NCBI RefSeq assembly: GCF_050624435.1
Contig: NC_134538.1
Location: 114,092,437 to 114,156,436 of the forward strand
Reading direction: 5' to 3'
From: Tenrec ecaudatus
Taxonomy: Eukaryota; Chordata; Mammalia; Afrosoricida; Tenrecidae
DNA length: 64,000 bases
Positions 11,910 to 23,043 of the stretch are shown piece by piece (the first letter of the stretch is position 1; the number at the start of each line of letters is the position of its first letter). The notes under the pieces were generated by a model. The model did not search any database and was not told the origin of the DNA. It saw nothing but the letters and a program-made list of their open reading frames with translations. The position numbers were made by a program, and so were the translations under genes.

Positions 11910-12015
11910 GGTTTTTGGTTTTTTGTGTGGCAAAATAAATTTATTGCTGCAGCCCCATGGGGGCTGCCGGGTCCGTGAGGGTCAGAACGGAGGGTCTCAG
12001 CATCTTCTCAAACAG
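11910..12015 (-). pseudogene. Small 5'-truncated processed retrocopy of an unidentified mRNA 3' end
   Basis: A 106-bp insert inside the minus-strand RTE, flanked by an identical 9-bp repeat TACATTGAG at 11901-11909 and 12016-12024. Other RTE copies (for example near 35.4 kb) run straight through this point without the insert. On the minus strand the insert ends '...gctgcagcaataaatttatt' then an A-rich tail ('aaaaaaccaaaaacc'), so it has a polyadenylation signal and a tail. A GC-rich 5' part lies upstream of the signal. Its source gene was not recognised. Confidence 0.6.
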
Positions 12016-12449
12016 TACATTGAGTTTTAATCCACAACAAAAGCTATAACCTTTGATTTTTATCAGAGAGGGCTTCAAACCCTCTTCAGTTTCAACAAGC
12101 AAGTATGTGTCATCTGCGTGTTGGAGGATGCTAATAAACCTTTCTCTGATCCTGATGTTAAATTCTTCATCCTATCCTAATATGAAATTCTTCTTTATAT
12201 AGTCCAGTTTCTCAGATTACTTGCTTAGTTACGTTTTCAGTAAGTATGATATAAGGATACATTTCTAAAGCACAGATTCCTAATTTTAAATGATCAAGTT
12301 TCCCCCTATTGTGTTAGTCATGCTACATCTTGATATATATCATTACCTTTTAATCCTATTTTATATGGCCTTTTATAGCATATGTATGTATATGTACACA
12401 CACACATATATGTATACATGTGTTGTACATACAAACAACAAACATTTGT

Positions 12450-13590
12450 GGATGGGGAACTGCCAAAAATTAAATAAAGCTGGATTTAGAGGAGGATGTA
12501 GAACAAGGGATACAATTGCTCATGTCAGATGATCTTGGCTGAAAGTAGAGAATACCAGGAAAAAATGGTGTGCATATTTTTCAATAACTATACAAAAGTA
12601 TTCAACTGCTGCGATCATAAAAAGCTAGGAAGACCATGGAGACTTCCATAAAGCATTATTGTTCCAATGCAGAAACTGTATATGGACCCCAAGCAGTCTT
12701 GGAATTGACAAAGGGACTTCTGGTGTCCTTTCACCATATTTATATAATCTGTTTGCTGAGTAAATAATATAAGATGAATTACATGAGTCAGAGTTTATTA
12801 TTAGAATTTAGGATTGGAAGAAGGCTTATTAACAACTGGCAGATGACTCAACCTTGCCGCTGAAAGTGAGAACTTGAAGCGCTTGCTGATGAAGAGCAAG
12901 GATTGCAGCCTTCAGTATGGATGACAACTCAATGCAAAGAAAACTCAAATTCTTACAAGTGAACAAATAGGTGACATGATGATAAACAGGGAAATGTTGA
13001 AGTTGTCAAGGTTTTCATCTTGCTTGGCTCCACAATCAATAGTCGTGGAAGCAGCAGTCAAGAGATCAAAGGATGGGTTGCACTGGGGAAATCAACTGTA
13101 CACGATCTCTGTAATGTTTTGAGGAGTGAAGATATCACGTTGACAACTGAGATGCAACTGACCCAAGCTATGGCCTTTTCAATGATCTCACATACATATG
13201 GATGTTGAACAGTAAATAAGGAAAACCAAAGAAGAATCAACACGTTGGCATTTGGTTCCGGTGAAGAGCATTGAAAGCATCATGCACTGACAGAAGAGAA
13301 AACAAACCTGCCTTTGAAGAAGTACAACCAGAATGCTTCTTAGAAGCAAAGTACTTCATCCTAAGTACTTTGGACAGGTTATAGGAGAGACACCTCTCTG
13401 GAAAGGAACATCATGCGTGGTAAAGTAGACCGCCAAAGGAAAGGAAGAAGACCCTAGATAAGGTGGATTGATAGTCTGGCTGTAACAATGGCCTCAAACA
13501 TAGTAACAATACCGGGGATGGTGCAGGACCAGGCAGTATTTCATGCTGTTGTATATAGAGTTACGATTTGGAACCATCTTAATGGAAACT
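12450..13590 (+). mobile_element. RTE LINE, 5'-truncated
   Basis: Plus-strand RTE from the RT core (near 12450, 'ttagaggaggatgtagaaca') through the 'YCSMQ'-like and 'LLMKSKD'-like blocks to the 3' end ('gtgcaggaccaggcagta...') near 13590. The element runs directly into a CA-rich microsatellite, which probably grew from its repetitive tail. Confidence 0.7.
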
Positions 13591-13591
13591 A

Positions 13592-13608
13592 ACACACGCG
13601 CACGCGCG

Positions 13609-13664
<56 letters not shown>
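13592..13664. repeat. (CGCA)n/(CA)n microsatellite, Z-DNA-prone
   Basis: Starts with an alternating 'cacacgcgcacgcgcgcacg' part and continues as more than 20 CA dinucleotides without interruption. It joins the RTE 3' end on the left and the mariner on the right. Confidence 0.9.
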
Positions 13665-13665
<1 letters not shown>

Positions 13666-13668
13666 GGG

Positions 13669-14586
13669 TATCCAAAAATGGAATTGTGCTGGACAGAGTG
13701 GCGCTTTCATAGTATGCATTTTTCCCACTCAGCAAGTATTGAGCAACTCGCTTTGAGTTAGTGCACTCAGTAGCGACACCTGGGAAGGTCCTATCTGAAC
13801 ACTGTGAATTTCTTTTGTAAAAGCAGTTTCATGTGAACCTCACCTTTTGTGATGCCTGATTTAAGTGAACAGTGCGTGGCCAAGAAATTCTGTTTCCTGC
13901 TGAGGAAATCAATGGTGCAGAAACTGTTGTGATGTTGAACACAGCTTACAAGGACAGCATTATGGGAAAAAGTCAAGCAAACAAGTGGTTTTCTCATTCA
14001 AAAAATGTTCATTGTTGACAAACCTCTTTCTGAATGTCTGTCAACTTCCCAAATAGATGAAAATATTGACTCATAGTGCATTTTGGAGCTCATTCACCCA
14101 GATCAGACTCTTTTTCCAGCTTTCTATTTAGAGGGTCTGAAAAGATTGCATAACAACGTATGGCAGAAAAGGGCCTCGTTTGTGGCAGCCGGGGGAATGG
14201 TTTTGCTATCATGATAATGCACCTGCTCATGCAGTGTGCCAACTTTTGGCAAAAAACAGCATGTCTCCCTTTCATCTCCCACCTTACTCATCAGACCTTG
14301 CTCTGTGCAACTTCTTTTTTATTTCCATGAATGAAGAGGGCCATGAAAGGACAGTGATTTGACAATGTAGAAGAGGTGAAGAAAACAATGAGGGAGGTGC
14401 TGTCAGCCATCCAAACAGATGAGTTTGAAAAATGTTTCCACGAGTGGAATTGCTGATTTGATGACTTTATTAAGTGTAATGGTGTGTAATTTGAAGACTA
14501 TAAAGTTGTTTTGTAAAAAAAAATTAAATCCATTGTTACCAAAAAAAAAAAAAAGAAGAAGAAAGAAATTCTGTTTTGGGGGGGTA
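13669..14586 (+). mobile_element. Internally deleted mariner element
   Basis: Bounded by TA dinucleotides at 13669-13670 and 14585-14586. The left end 'tatccaaaaatggaatt' and the inverted right end 'taccccccaaaacagaatt' form imperfect terminal inverted repeats. At about 918 bp it is shorter than an intact mariner (about 1.3 kb). The N-terminal DNA-binding part is followed almost directly by the C-terminal catalytic part, so the middle is gone. Confidence 0.75.
13860..14460 (+). pseudogene. Mariner transposase remnant
   Basis: Broken plus-strand frames. The 13915-14090 part gives a 'MGKSQANKWF' helix-turn-helix-like region and an 'SQIDENID' link. After a deletion the sequence jumps to 'ELIHPDQT' and continues in the open frame 14180-14362. 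That frame shows the family's catalytic 'HDNAPAHA' motif (middle aspartate) and the 'PPYSSDLALCNFFF' block (third aspartate, here S-D-L). The first catalytic aspartate region (T-G-D-E-like) is missing because of the deletion, so the element cannot be active. Confidence 0.75.
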
Positions 14587-14779
14587 CTCCCCTTGTATGT
14601 ATACACCCACACAAACATACACAAACACACACGTGCTTTGAAAAACTTGGGGAAATTGTTTATGTTTTAGTTCCATTGTTATATATATACTTTTCCATGT
14701 ATCTATTCTACAAACATTATGGAAAATTGGAATTTTCCAAATATTTAAAATTTTTTCTCAAGATTTTGGAAGCCCCTGA

Positions 14780-15060
14780 GTTAGGGTGGGTTTTCTAGAG
14801 CAATTATACCAATTATACTGCATATGCATAAGAAATAAATTTATATTAATGAAAATATATATACAGAGAGGAGCCTATACAACCTCAGAGTGAACAAGTC
14901 TCAGTCTAGCTCAAATTCATCGGTGAAATAGCAAGCTGGAGGCTCTTTCTGAATCAAGTTGCTGCCAAGCTTATGAAGCAAGAGGCAGGAAAATGGAGCA
15001 GGAGTGGGGGGATATTGTAGGTCAGGGTAGGCAAATTTGAGTGAATTCATGCCACTAACA
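14780..15060 (-). mobile_element. Unclassified interspersed repeat, probably related to the TGTCAACTT repeat
   Basis: Opens with 'gggttttctagagcaa', like the inverted end ('gactagagaaacaaat') of the minus-strand TGTCAACTT repeat copies, followed by an AT-rich 'atatata' part as in many such elements. Assignment is tentative. Confidence 0.35.
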
Positions 15061-15675
15061 GTCCATATAGTTGATTGCTGGTCCAAGTCCCAGGTACAGG
15101 ACCTAGGCCAGCAGGAAAAATATGATTAGAGGGAACAGTCCATGAGTCTCTTGGATGGACATATAATAGGCTGCCCCCTCCAGAGGATGTCATTAGAGTA
15201 TGACTTGAGAGAGAGGTTGTATTCCACCCATTTTGTCTTACAGCAACAGTGAAGTTGACAGAAAACCTGTCACATGTGCATTCCTGGGTGGAAATGTCAC
15301 TGGCACACAATGACTCCAGAGGGTAATGACCCCGGGATTTTTTATTATGTTCACTTGGCCGGGGTCCATCACAAGCCTGGGGAGAGCCTACAGGGATTCT
15401 TTCACATATGTCAGATCTCCTAAGAGAATGACTAGACATTTCACGATGCTAGTAAATATTAGAGGTGGGGTATTCAGGGAACCCTTTATTATTAGGGTGC
15501 ACCCAAATTCCTCTTCATAATTGGTAGGTAGACAGAAAATATTCCTGTCCCCAGTTTCATGACTACTGACATAATTTTGTTCCCTCAGTACCATCATCTC
15601 ATCAAATAGTAATCTTGAGTAGCCAAACCCCATGCCATCATCCCCACAGGACAGACTGGCACTGCCCCTGAGCAT
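14901..15675 (-). pseudogene. Broken coding-like region of unknown origin
   Basis: Three adjoining minus-strand open frames (15388-15675, 15047-15439, 14901-15086) give 95, 130 and 61 residues. The first two overlap in different frames, so one frameshift would join them. The composition looks protein-like, with cysteines ('STQECTCDRF'), N-linked glycosylation sequons ('NFT', 'NTT') and conserved-looking 'HPRDSWTVPSNHIFP'. That could fit a secreted or viral surface protein, but I recognise no family. A cellular retrocopy, an endogenous viral fragment or chance are all open. No flanking LTR, poly-A tail or TSD was found. Confidence 0.3.
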
Positions 15676-15689
15676 TTCCCAGGATGTAA

Positions 15690-16080
15690 ATATCTACAGG
15701 AACAGAAATACTGCCCTTTTTCATACAGAACTGCAGACGGGTTTAAGCCATCCTATGCACAACCAATTACACCAATAGGGTTACTTCTGTTTGGTGGTTA
15801 TTGATATATTATAGATGATTACGGGTAACTTAGCAAGGTATAAAAGAATAAGGTCGCTGGATCACTCAGGGGAAAATAGTGCTATAAAAGCAAATAGTCA
15901 TCTGATATTTTTTATAAAGACTAGAGGAAAGGATAAAGGTACCAATATCAAGTACTTGGCTTTTAGCTTCTTTCATCCTTCACAACTGTTTTTTATTGCG
16001 CCTACATTTTGAAGTCTTTGTTAGTGATTAATTTTTACATTAAATGAAAGTAATTCAGAGAAAGGCACATGAGCCTCCAC
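15690..16080. other. Stretch without a supported gene
   Basis: AT-rich sequence between the coding-like block and the next SINE. Nothing recognised. Confidence 0.4.
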
Positions 16081-16159
16081 TATGTGTGAATAGCTCCTCA
16101 CTCCTGTCCCTGGGACTGCAATTCCCAGAGGACGCAGTGCTGACACCCTAGGAACTTGT

Positions 16160-16337
16160 CCCAAACCAACCAAACTCTCTATTTTTTCCTAATTCATAGT
16201 GACCCTACGGCAGAGGGTAGAACTCTCCCAGAGGGGGAGAGATGACACAAGAACCTCATCTTCCTTGGAGGGTTCACATTTCTGACTTTGTAGCTAGTAC
16301 TCCATCTCCTCACACTCTGTGCCACCAGGACTCCTAG
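16160..16337 (-). mobile_element. AfroSINE
   Basis: On the minus strand the head is 'aggagtcctggtggcacaga' at the right end. The tail region 'ggtcactatgaattagg' lies at the left. The head preserves the tRNA-derived promoter region best. Confidence 0.75.
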
Positions 16338-16386
16338 CTAGGAACTGTTGGCAAAGTGACAGGGGGATTTTGAATTTCATCGTTCT

Positions 16387-17380
16387 CTACTCCAGCAGCG
16401 GGAATGAGGGACAACCGACTACTTTATGGCTGATGTCAAGCTCTTTACATCCCAGATACAGAATTGATAGTAGTCTTTCCTCTGGATACTGAGATCTACT
16501 TGAAGGTGAGAGAAGTATTGGCAATGCTAGCTGGCAGCTCTGTGCTCTGTGAACTCTGCATGGGGAGGTTGGGCAGCTAACCTCAGCACAGCATCCACTC
16601 CGCACTCCTCTAGGTGAGTAACACGCGGAAGCAGTCCCGGCCCACTGCCATGGACTCTCTTCTGTGCTGAAGACCACTATCAACAGCAGCAATGTTTCAG
16701 ATGCCAGCGTCTGGAGGTGGTCTTTTGTCACTATTGATCAGAAAGGCAGTACTATCATTCCTGACCCAAGCCATGCGACTCCCACCATCTGAGAAGCCAA
16801 ATGCCACGCACTCAGATGCAACTACCACTGGATTTGAACATCAGTTGCCCGAAGGGGATCTTGGAGCCACGTGGATTGGTGCTCATACTACTTGAAGTTG
16901 CAAAAACCAGTTGGTGGTTGAGGGCACCAGTCCAGGCTGTGAAACACCTGTCATGATGCTCCTGTTTTATGGGACATGGAGAAGAGCTGGGAGCCACTGC
17001 CCATAGCAACCTCCTTCTCGTGGTGGACCTAGCGCCTCCAGCGGAGGCTGGGTTGATCAATAGAGGCCTGAGTGTGGACTTCCACATATTCCTTTTTAGA
17101 ATCCACAAGTAGGTATTCGTGTCAAGATGCGATTACACTCAATGCCCAATCAGTGCCTGTCACCTGTCTGTTGTACAACTTGAACTTGTGCAGTTTGCCC
17201 CCCTTGAGCTTCAGGTCATGGAGGCAGATGGCCATCTGGGGTCAGTCCTTATTTTGGACAGTGTAGCTGAGGTTTCCACCATGAGGCCGTGGGAGGCCGT
17301 AGCACTTCTCCCAGGTGCCTCTGAAGTAGGCCGGGCATCACCAACCTGCAGCTTGCCAGCCATATGTGCCTGTGAGGTAA
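16387..17380 (-). other. GC-rich, coding-like block of unknown origin
   Basis: About 1 kb with raised GC content and many short open frames on both strands (minus 16387-16731, 16812-17108; plus 17119-17436). Minus-strand reading gives pieces such as 'LHDLKLKGGKLHKFKLYN' (rc of about 17155-17215) and 'LVDSKKEYVEVHTQ', which look like real protein but are broken by stops. A decayed processed pseudogene is the simplest idea. I could not name the parent gene, and no poly-A tail was seen at the left end. Confidence 0.3.
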
Positions 17381-19770
17381 ATGGAATATCCTTTGTTTGT
17401 AAAAGTGCATCTATGGCTTCGAAGAATACATTTTAAAATTGTTGTGAGGGACAGGATTGGCTCTTTGCCTCAAAAGTTTGCTGACCCCTGACCTAAGCAA
17501 TTAGACAGCCACTGAGGCAGCTTTTGTGTTTGGCTCAATTAAGGCATAAGCATGCGTATATCTACATATATACACACGCTCCTTAACTTAACCTTCTCAC
17601 ACTTGTGTGCAAACCAACACCCAGAGACCAGGCCTGTTGGGGAACTGGAGTCTGACCACTTGCCTGTGCGCCTACCAGCGACATTTCTGCATTAAAGTCA
17701 CATCTACCCCAGTGTGACCAATTTATAGTCCATGATGTTGGTTTTTTTAAGCCTTTCCTGCCCACTGGTGCCAGCATAAGAGGCATAAAACACTCTAGCA
17801 CGGATGGCGCGTTTGCTGCAGCAGCCAACGGAAAAGCACATGGTTGTGCTTCACTTTAAGTGAGGGGCACAGGAGGTACTTTCAGTCTGCTGAGAGCTAA
17901 CCAGGACATAGCTAATTACATGCCTTCCATGGGGGAATTCCTTTTGAGTTGCAAGCAGATGATTTACTGTTGCAGGTGACCTATATTCCAAAGGCTTCAG
18001 ATGCCTCTGTATACAGTTTCTCCACTTTGGCCGTGTCTGTTCATCTTCAGCTCATGAAATAGAATGATCACTGCTAAGTGATTTGGAGATTATGGGGCAC
18101 ACTGCTGCTGAGTTTTTCCTATGTAGTTTTCCCACGCACCACTCCCCTTACCGTGTTCCCCGACACCAGCAAACCACGACATGATCTGTTTGCATATCAA
18201 TGTTCAGAATCCCACTCGAGAATCAATGTCCTCGTGAAAGACTCACTGGTATTTGCCTATTTAGAAAATTAAATATAGGAGAAATTTTGCTGAAACATGA
18301 ACACTAACTCACAACAGGCATTGTTTTTGAGTGACTGTAACCTTGCACCACTTCTGAGAGGTTTAGATTACAGAATTCCTAGCCAGGGCTTCAAGTCCTT
18401 GGGGTATCCGCGCTGAAAGAGAGGAAAGCCGTCACCCCCTCCTTTCCTTTCTTTATACAGGATAAGATTACTGTGTCATTTGCAGAATCTGAGTTAGTTG
18501 GAAGACAATAACAGTAAAGGAGAAAGGTATTGCTTTGTGATTCAAATGAGACTAGATACATTTTTATTGAGCAATGGATGCCTTTATCTCTGACAGAATG
18601 TTCTAGAATGTCATAGGATTTAATCTGATATAATAATCTCAGGACCTGCTCTGGGATCAAGGAATGTCTTCATTTCAAACCAATTGGAGTTCTATTCTCA
18701 TTACATTCTGATGAGATTGAAAGGTCTTTAGACTCTTTTGAAGTTTGGAGAGTGTAATTTATTTATGAAGTTTGTAAACAAAATGTAATTTATCCCGATA
18801 GCAAAGAACCAGGACAATTCAGTTAAAAATATTTCGCATATTAAGCACTTATAGCTTTCTCCGTATCTTCATAAATATAGTATTTAATTATAAATTACTT
18901 AATAAAATTGATTATAGTTTTAAAATGAGATGTTTTATTATTTAAATCGTATTGTTAGTGTTGAAAATTGTAAAATAAGCACCAAACAGACCATTATTGA
19001 CAGAGCACCTTGTTCCAAGTACCCAGAATGAATACCAATTAACAGTGTTTTATTTGCTTCAGAAAATTTCTCCACCTTTTTATTTTTAATACCCGATCAT
19101 TTGATCTCCCTTTGACCCAATTTGGAATTTGTTCTTGCTATTAATGTTCCCTGCTTTTTCCTCTATTAAGGTTGATTTTTCCCCTCTGGTTTGTTTTTAT
19201 ATTGCTGTTGGTTCTTTCTCTTTCTTTCTCTCTTGGTTTGCTTTCCAGTGTGTGAAATCGAGGATAGGCAAATCTATAGAGACAGTTACTGGGATAATGC
19301 CTTATTGGGGATATGGGAGGGAGGTTGGGGGGAATCAGGTGCTAATAATAAATACAAGAAGGAAGAAAAATTTCTAGAACTGATTGTATAACTACAGCTG
19401 AACTATGGAAGTGTATGATATATGGATTGTATCTCAATAAAATAATGAAAATAAAATCAAACACAAAAGAAATAGTTAAAACAATACAAGGACTACTCCA
19501 TACACTTGGAGTCCAAATTTTTAATGTTTTCTACATTTTCTTTGTCACCTCACATGTGCTTATTATTATTATCCTTTTGGCTAACTATTCAAAAAATGAG
19601 GCGTAGATTCCAAGAGGCCTCATTTCTGAAAACGTCAGCGAGAAATACCAGAAGGCCAGTGTTTATTCACAATGTTCCCTTCCTAAGTTCAAGAACATTA
19701 CCATTATTTTCATAATACTACCCCAAATTTAGTCCATAAAAATCTCCTAACTGTCCTCAAAAAGCCTTTT
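17380..19770. other. Long stretch without a supported gene
   Basis: Moderate GC to about 18000, then AT-rich. A minus-strand frame at 17583-17828 and a plus-strand one at 18078-18272 have no recognisable domain. No transposon was identified with confidence. Confidence 0.4.
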
Positions 19771-20338
19771 TTTAAAAACATTTTATTAGGGGCTCATACA
19801 ACTCTTATCACAATCCATACATATACATACATCAATTGTATAAAGCACATCCGTACATTCTTTGCCCTAATCATTTTAAAAGCATCTGCTCTCCATCCAA
19901 GCCCTTTGCATCAGGTCCTCCTTTTTTTCCCCTCCCTCCCCGCTCCCCCATCCCTCGTGAGCCCTTGGTAATTTATAGATTGTTATTTTGTCATATCTTG
20001 CCCTATCTGGAGCCTCCCTTCCCCCCCTTCTCTGCCGTCTACCTCCCAGGGAGGAGGTCACATGTGGATCCTTGTAATCAGTCCCCCCTTTCTAACCCAC
20101 TCACCCTCCAGTCTCCCAGCATCGCCCCTCACACCCTTGGTCCTGAAGGTATCATCCACCCTGGATTCCCTGTGCCTCCAGATCCCATATGCTCCAGTGT
20201 ACAACCTCTGCCTTATCCAGCCCTGCAAGGTAGAATTCGGATCATGGTAGCTGGGGCGAGGAAGCATCCAGGATGGTGGGGAAAGCTGTGTTCTTCATCG
20301 GAACTACCTCACACCCTGACTGACCCATCTCCTCTCCT
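19770..20338 (-). mobile_element. 5'-truncated L1 3' UTR
   Basis: Closely matches the copy at 7156-7682 over its whole length and extends about 60 bp further into the 3' UTR ('atcggaactacctcacaccc'). The poly-A side lies at the left ('cctttttttaaaaacatttt'). A TSD is not clear. The plus strand again carries a long antisense frame (19836-20531). Confidence 0.8.
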
Positions 20339-20569
20339 AAGTATATTCGGGTCCAGTCAAAAGACAAGGGAAATGGAATTAAAAGAAAATGGCATTTTCC
20401 CACAACCATTTTTGATAAACCTCATTTATACACAAATAAGTTTATATCTGTTTTTGAGCCACTATCCATTCAAACATTATATATTGAAGGTGATTGTTGA
20501 TGTTTCTTCATTCTCTTTTAATCTAGAATAATTATCCAATCATTTATGTAAGTAAATGTATTATCAGTG

Positions 20570-22020
20570 GGGCTTTTTGGGTAATTTTATTTTATTGGGG
20601 CCTCTTTGAGCTATTATCGCAATTCATATATTTATCCATTCTGTACATATGTTGTAATCATCTTTTCCGAAACATTTTCTTTCTACTTGAGCCTCTGGCA
20701 TCATCTCCTCAGTTTTTCCTCTCCTTCCCCAACACTACCTCTCCCATGCCCCATTGATAATTTTTAAATTCTTCATCTTCTTTGTTTTTATGTCTTACAC
20801 TGTCTGCTGTCTCATTTTACCCACCTTTCTGCTGTCCATCACCCTGGAATGGGGGCCATATGTCAATCATTGTGATCGGTTCCCCCTTATCCCCCCCCAC
20901 CTTCCCCTTCTTGTGTCACTGCTCCCCTTCTTGGCCCTGAGGGCTTTATCTGTCCTGGATTCCCTGTGTTTCAAACTCTTATCTGTACCAGTGTACATGT
21001 TCTGGTCTAGCTAGATTTGTAAGATGGAATTGGGTCATGGTAGTGGAGGGGGGGGAAGCTTTAAAGAACTAGAGGAAGGTTGTGTATCATCGGTGCTATA
21101 CTGCCCCCTGCCCCCTGACTGGCTCGTCTCTTCCTTGTGGCTGTTTGACGGGGCTGTACAATTGACAACTGATGGGCTTTGGGTCTCCACTCTGTCCAAC
21201 CTCTCATTCCCCTTGATATGCTTTTGTTTGTTTCTTTGTTTTGTTTGGGTCTTTGAAGCCTGATACCTAATTCCATGAGCACCTCATGATCACACGGGCT
21301 GATGTGATTCTTCCATGTGGGCTTTGTTGCTTCTCAGCTGAATGGCTACTTGTTTATATTCAAGTATTTAAGACTCCAGATGCTATATCTTTTGATAGCC
21401 TGCACCATCAGCTTTCTTCACCACATTTTCTTATGTACCCATTTTGTCTTCAGCGATTGTGTCAGGGAAGGTGAACATCACAGAGTACCCTGTTAGTAGA
21501 ACAAAATGCTCTTGCGTTGAGTGAGTACTTGGGTAAAGACCCAATGTCCATCCACTACCATAATACTATATAAATAAATGTATGTATATAGATCTATTCC
21601 CCTATCATTGTATATAAATGTATTGACATATATATGTCTATATTTAGACTTCTAAAATGTCCTTTGCCTCCCAGTTCTTTCCTCTATTTTCTTTTACTTT
21701 CCTCCTGTCCAACTATCATGTTCAGCCTTCATTTGGGTTTTAGTCATTCCTCTCAGCTACATAGCCATTGATCAAAACCCCTAAGCATCCTATGCCCTCC
21801 TCACCATCAATTTTAGATCACTTATTCTTCTTTGTCCCTGGGTTTGTTGGCACCCACTTCCTTTTCCCCCATCTTTCCCTGTCCCATGTCCCTCGGTCAC
21901 ATTGTTCTTTCCGTCGGTCAGATTGTTCATCCTGCCTATCTTGTCCAGATAAACATGCATAGACAATAATATGTGCAAAAAACAAAGCCGAGCTAAACAT
22001 AAAAAAAGAACCATTGTATT
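20570..22020 (-). mobile_element. Long L1 3' UTR segment, older subfamily
   Basis: Matches the L1 3' UTR of the 24.6-25.8 kb copy in reverse, including the 'tatatcttttgatagcctgc' and 'tgatcacacgggctgatgtg' landmarks. It is more diverged than the copies at 7.2 and 19.8 kb. About 1.45 kb, with no ORF2 remaining. Confidence 0.75.
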
Positions 22021-22044
22021 GGGTACGTAGTGATTTGCTTTTTT

Positions 22045-22330
22045 ATTTTAATATTTCAGCTGTTTTATTGGCATATAATACAATTCAATAGTTCAATCAC
22101 ATCAAGAGGAACTGTATTATCAGCACAATCAACTTTAAAACCTTCTTATTCTCATCGCTGTTAGCTCCCCATTCTTTCAACTTTCCCTGTCACATTCCAA
22201 AGGAGCCATCAATCCTGTTACTTTTTCTATAGATTTTTATAGTAGTTTTTAAAATGTGGGTTTCATATGCAATTTTCTTATGACTAATGATATTCAACCA
22301 CTTTTCAGATACTTAGTGGCTATTTATATA
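22045..22330 (-). mobile_element. Ancient L1 3' end
   Basis: The 'cagctgttttattggcatat' and 'acaattcaatagttcaatca' stretch matches the minus-strand 3' end of old mammalian L1 elements ('agctttattgagatataatt...' type). Strongly diverged. Confidence 0.5.
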
Positions 22331-22439
22331 TCTGCTCTTTGTGAAATGATCCTACAAAGCTATTTTATGCTTCTGTATTATTTGTGCTTTATTTTTTAAG
22401 AGTTTCTTAATATATTCACTTTAAGATATATGCAACCCT

Positions 22440-22590
22440 AGTTGTTTTGTTGGGTAAGCATTGGACTTCTAACCATGAGGTTGGCAGTTCAAACCCATCA
22501 ACAATCTGGCAGGATAAAGTTGAGGTTTCTGTAAAGATTTACAGTCTTGGAAATCAATTCAGTGGCAGTGGGATATACTTATTTAACCTT
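22440..22590 (+). mobile_element. AfroSINE
   Basis: Nearly complete: 'gggtaagcattggacttcta', then 'ggttggcagttcaaaccca' (B-box region), then 'gtaaagatttacagtcttgg' and the 'ggcagtggg' tail. Confidence 0.8.
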
Positions 22591-22599
22591 GGTTTGTAT

Positions 22600-22965
22600 T
22601 GTAAGTATTTTATGTCAATTTTTAGTGATTTTCATTTTTTGTCATGTATTTCTGATATTGTCTGCTTAAAAATGGCTGCATTAATTAGTGTGTAGACATT
22701 CTGTTATATCTTCATTATAATTCCTAACTTTAGCACTTGAAGCTGTCATCACATTTAAAACTGTAAAATTCGAATTCTGTTCTGTTTAATGCCATGACTC
22801 TTATCCTTGCTTTCTTGTACTTTTCAATAAAAGAGTAAAGCCTACCAGTGTCACTTTGCCCAATAAGCAAGGTACACAAAAGTTTAATTGTGCTTAGTTT
22901 CTAATCTGTAGTAAGCTATTTCCCATTTTCTTTCACATTGAAGAGTCTGCCTCTAGGCATGGCTA
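22600..22965. other. Stretch without a supported gene
   Basis: AT-rich sequence between a SINE and a microsatellite. Nothing recognised. Confidence 0.4.

Positions 22966-23042
<77 letters not shown>
22966..23042. repeat. (TGTC)n followed by (TC)n microsatellite
   Basis: Five TGTC-like units run into about 30 uninterrupted TC dinucleotides, a long polypyrimidine tract that could form a triplex. Confidence 0.95.

Positions 23043-23043
<1 letters not shown>

Larger units (their letters stand above)
11160..12270 (-). mobile_element. RTE LINE, minus strand, interrupted twice
   Basis: Two parts of one RTE copy. At 11160-11600 the minus strand gives the C-terminal region, with the 'cttgaatcc...atgtt' style blocks shared with 35.2 and 38.5 kb. 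At 11885-11909 plus 12016-12270 it gives reverse-transcriptase sequence, including the 'ttgatttt...tcagagagggcttcaaa' block shared with 35.4 kb. Between them sit a plus-strand RTE 3' end (11640-11880) and a small retrocopy (11910-12015). Confidence 0.7.

Noticed and set aside
15047-15439. Endogenous bornavirus- or retrovirus-type glycoprotein
   Set aside because: Only a short cysteine/sequon pattern looked similar; length, order and ends do not support a family assignment, so it is listed as unknown.
22440-22590. tRNA gene
   Set aside because: The tRNA-like head with B-box belongs to an AfroSINE; no cloverleaf and many related copies in both orientations.
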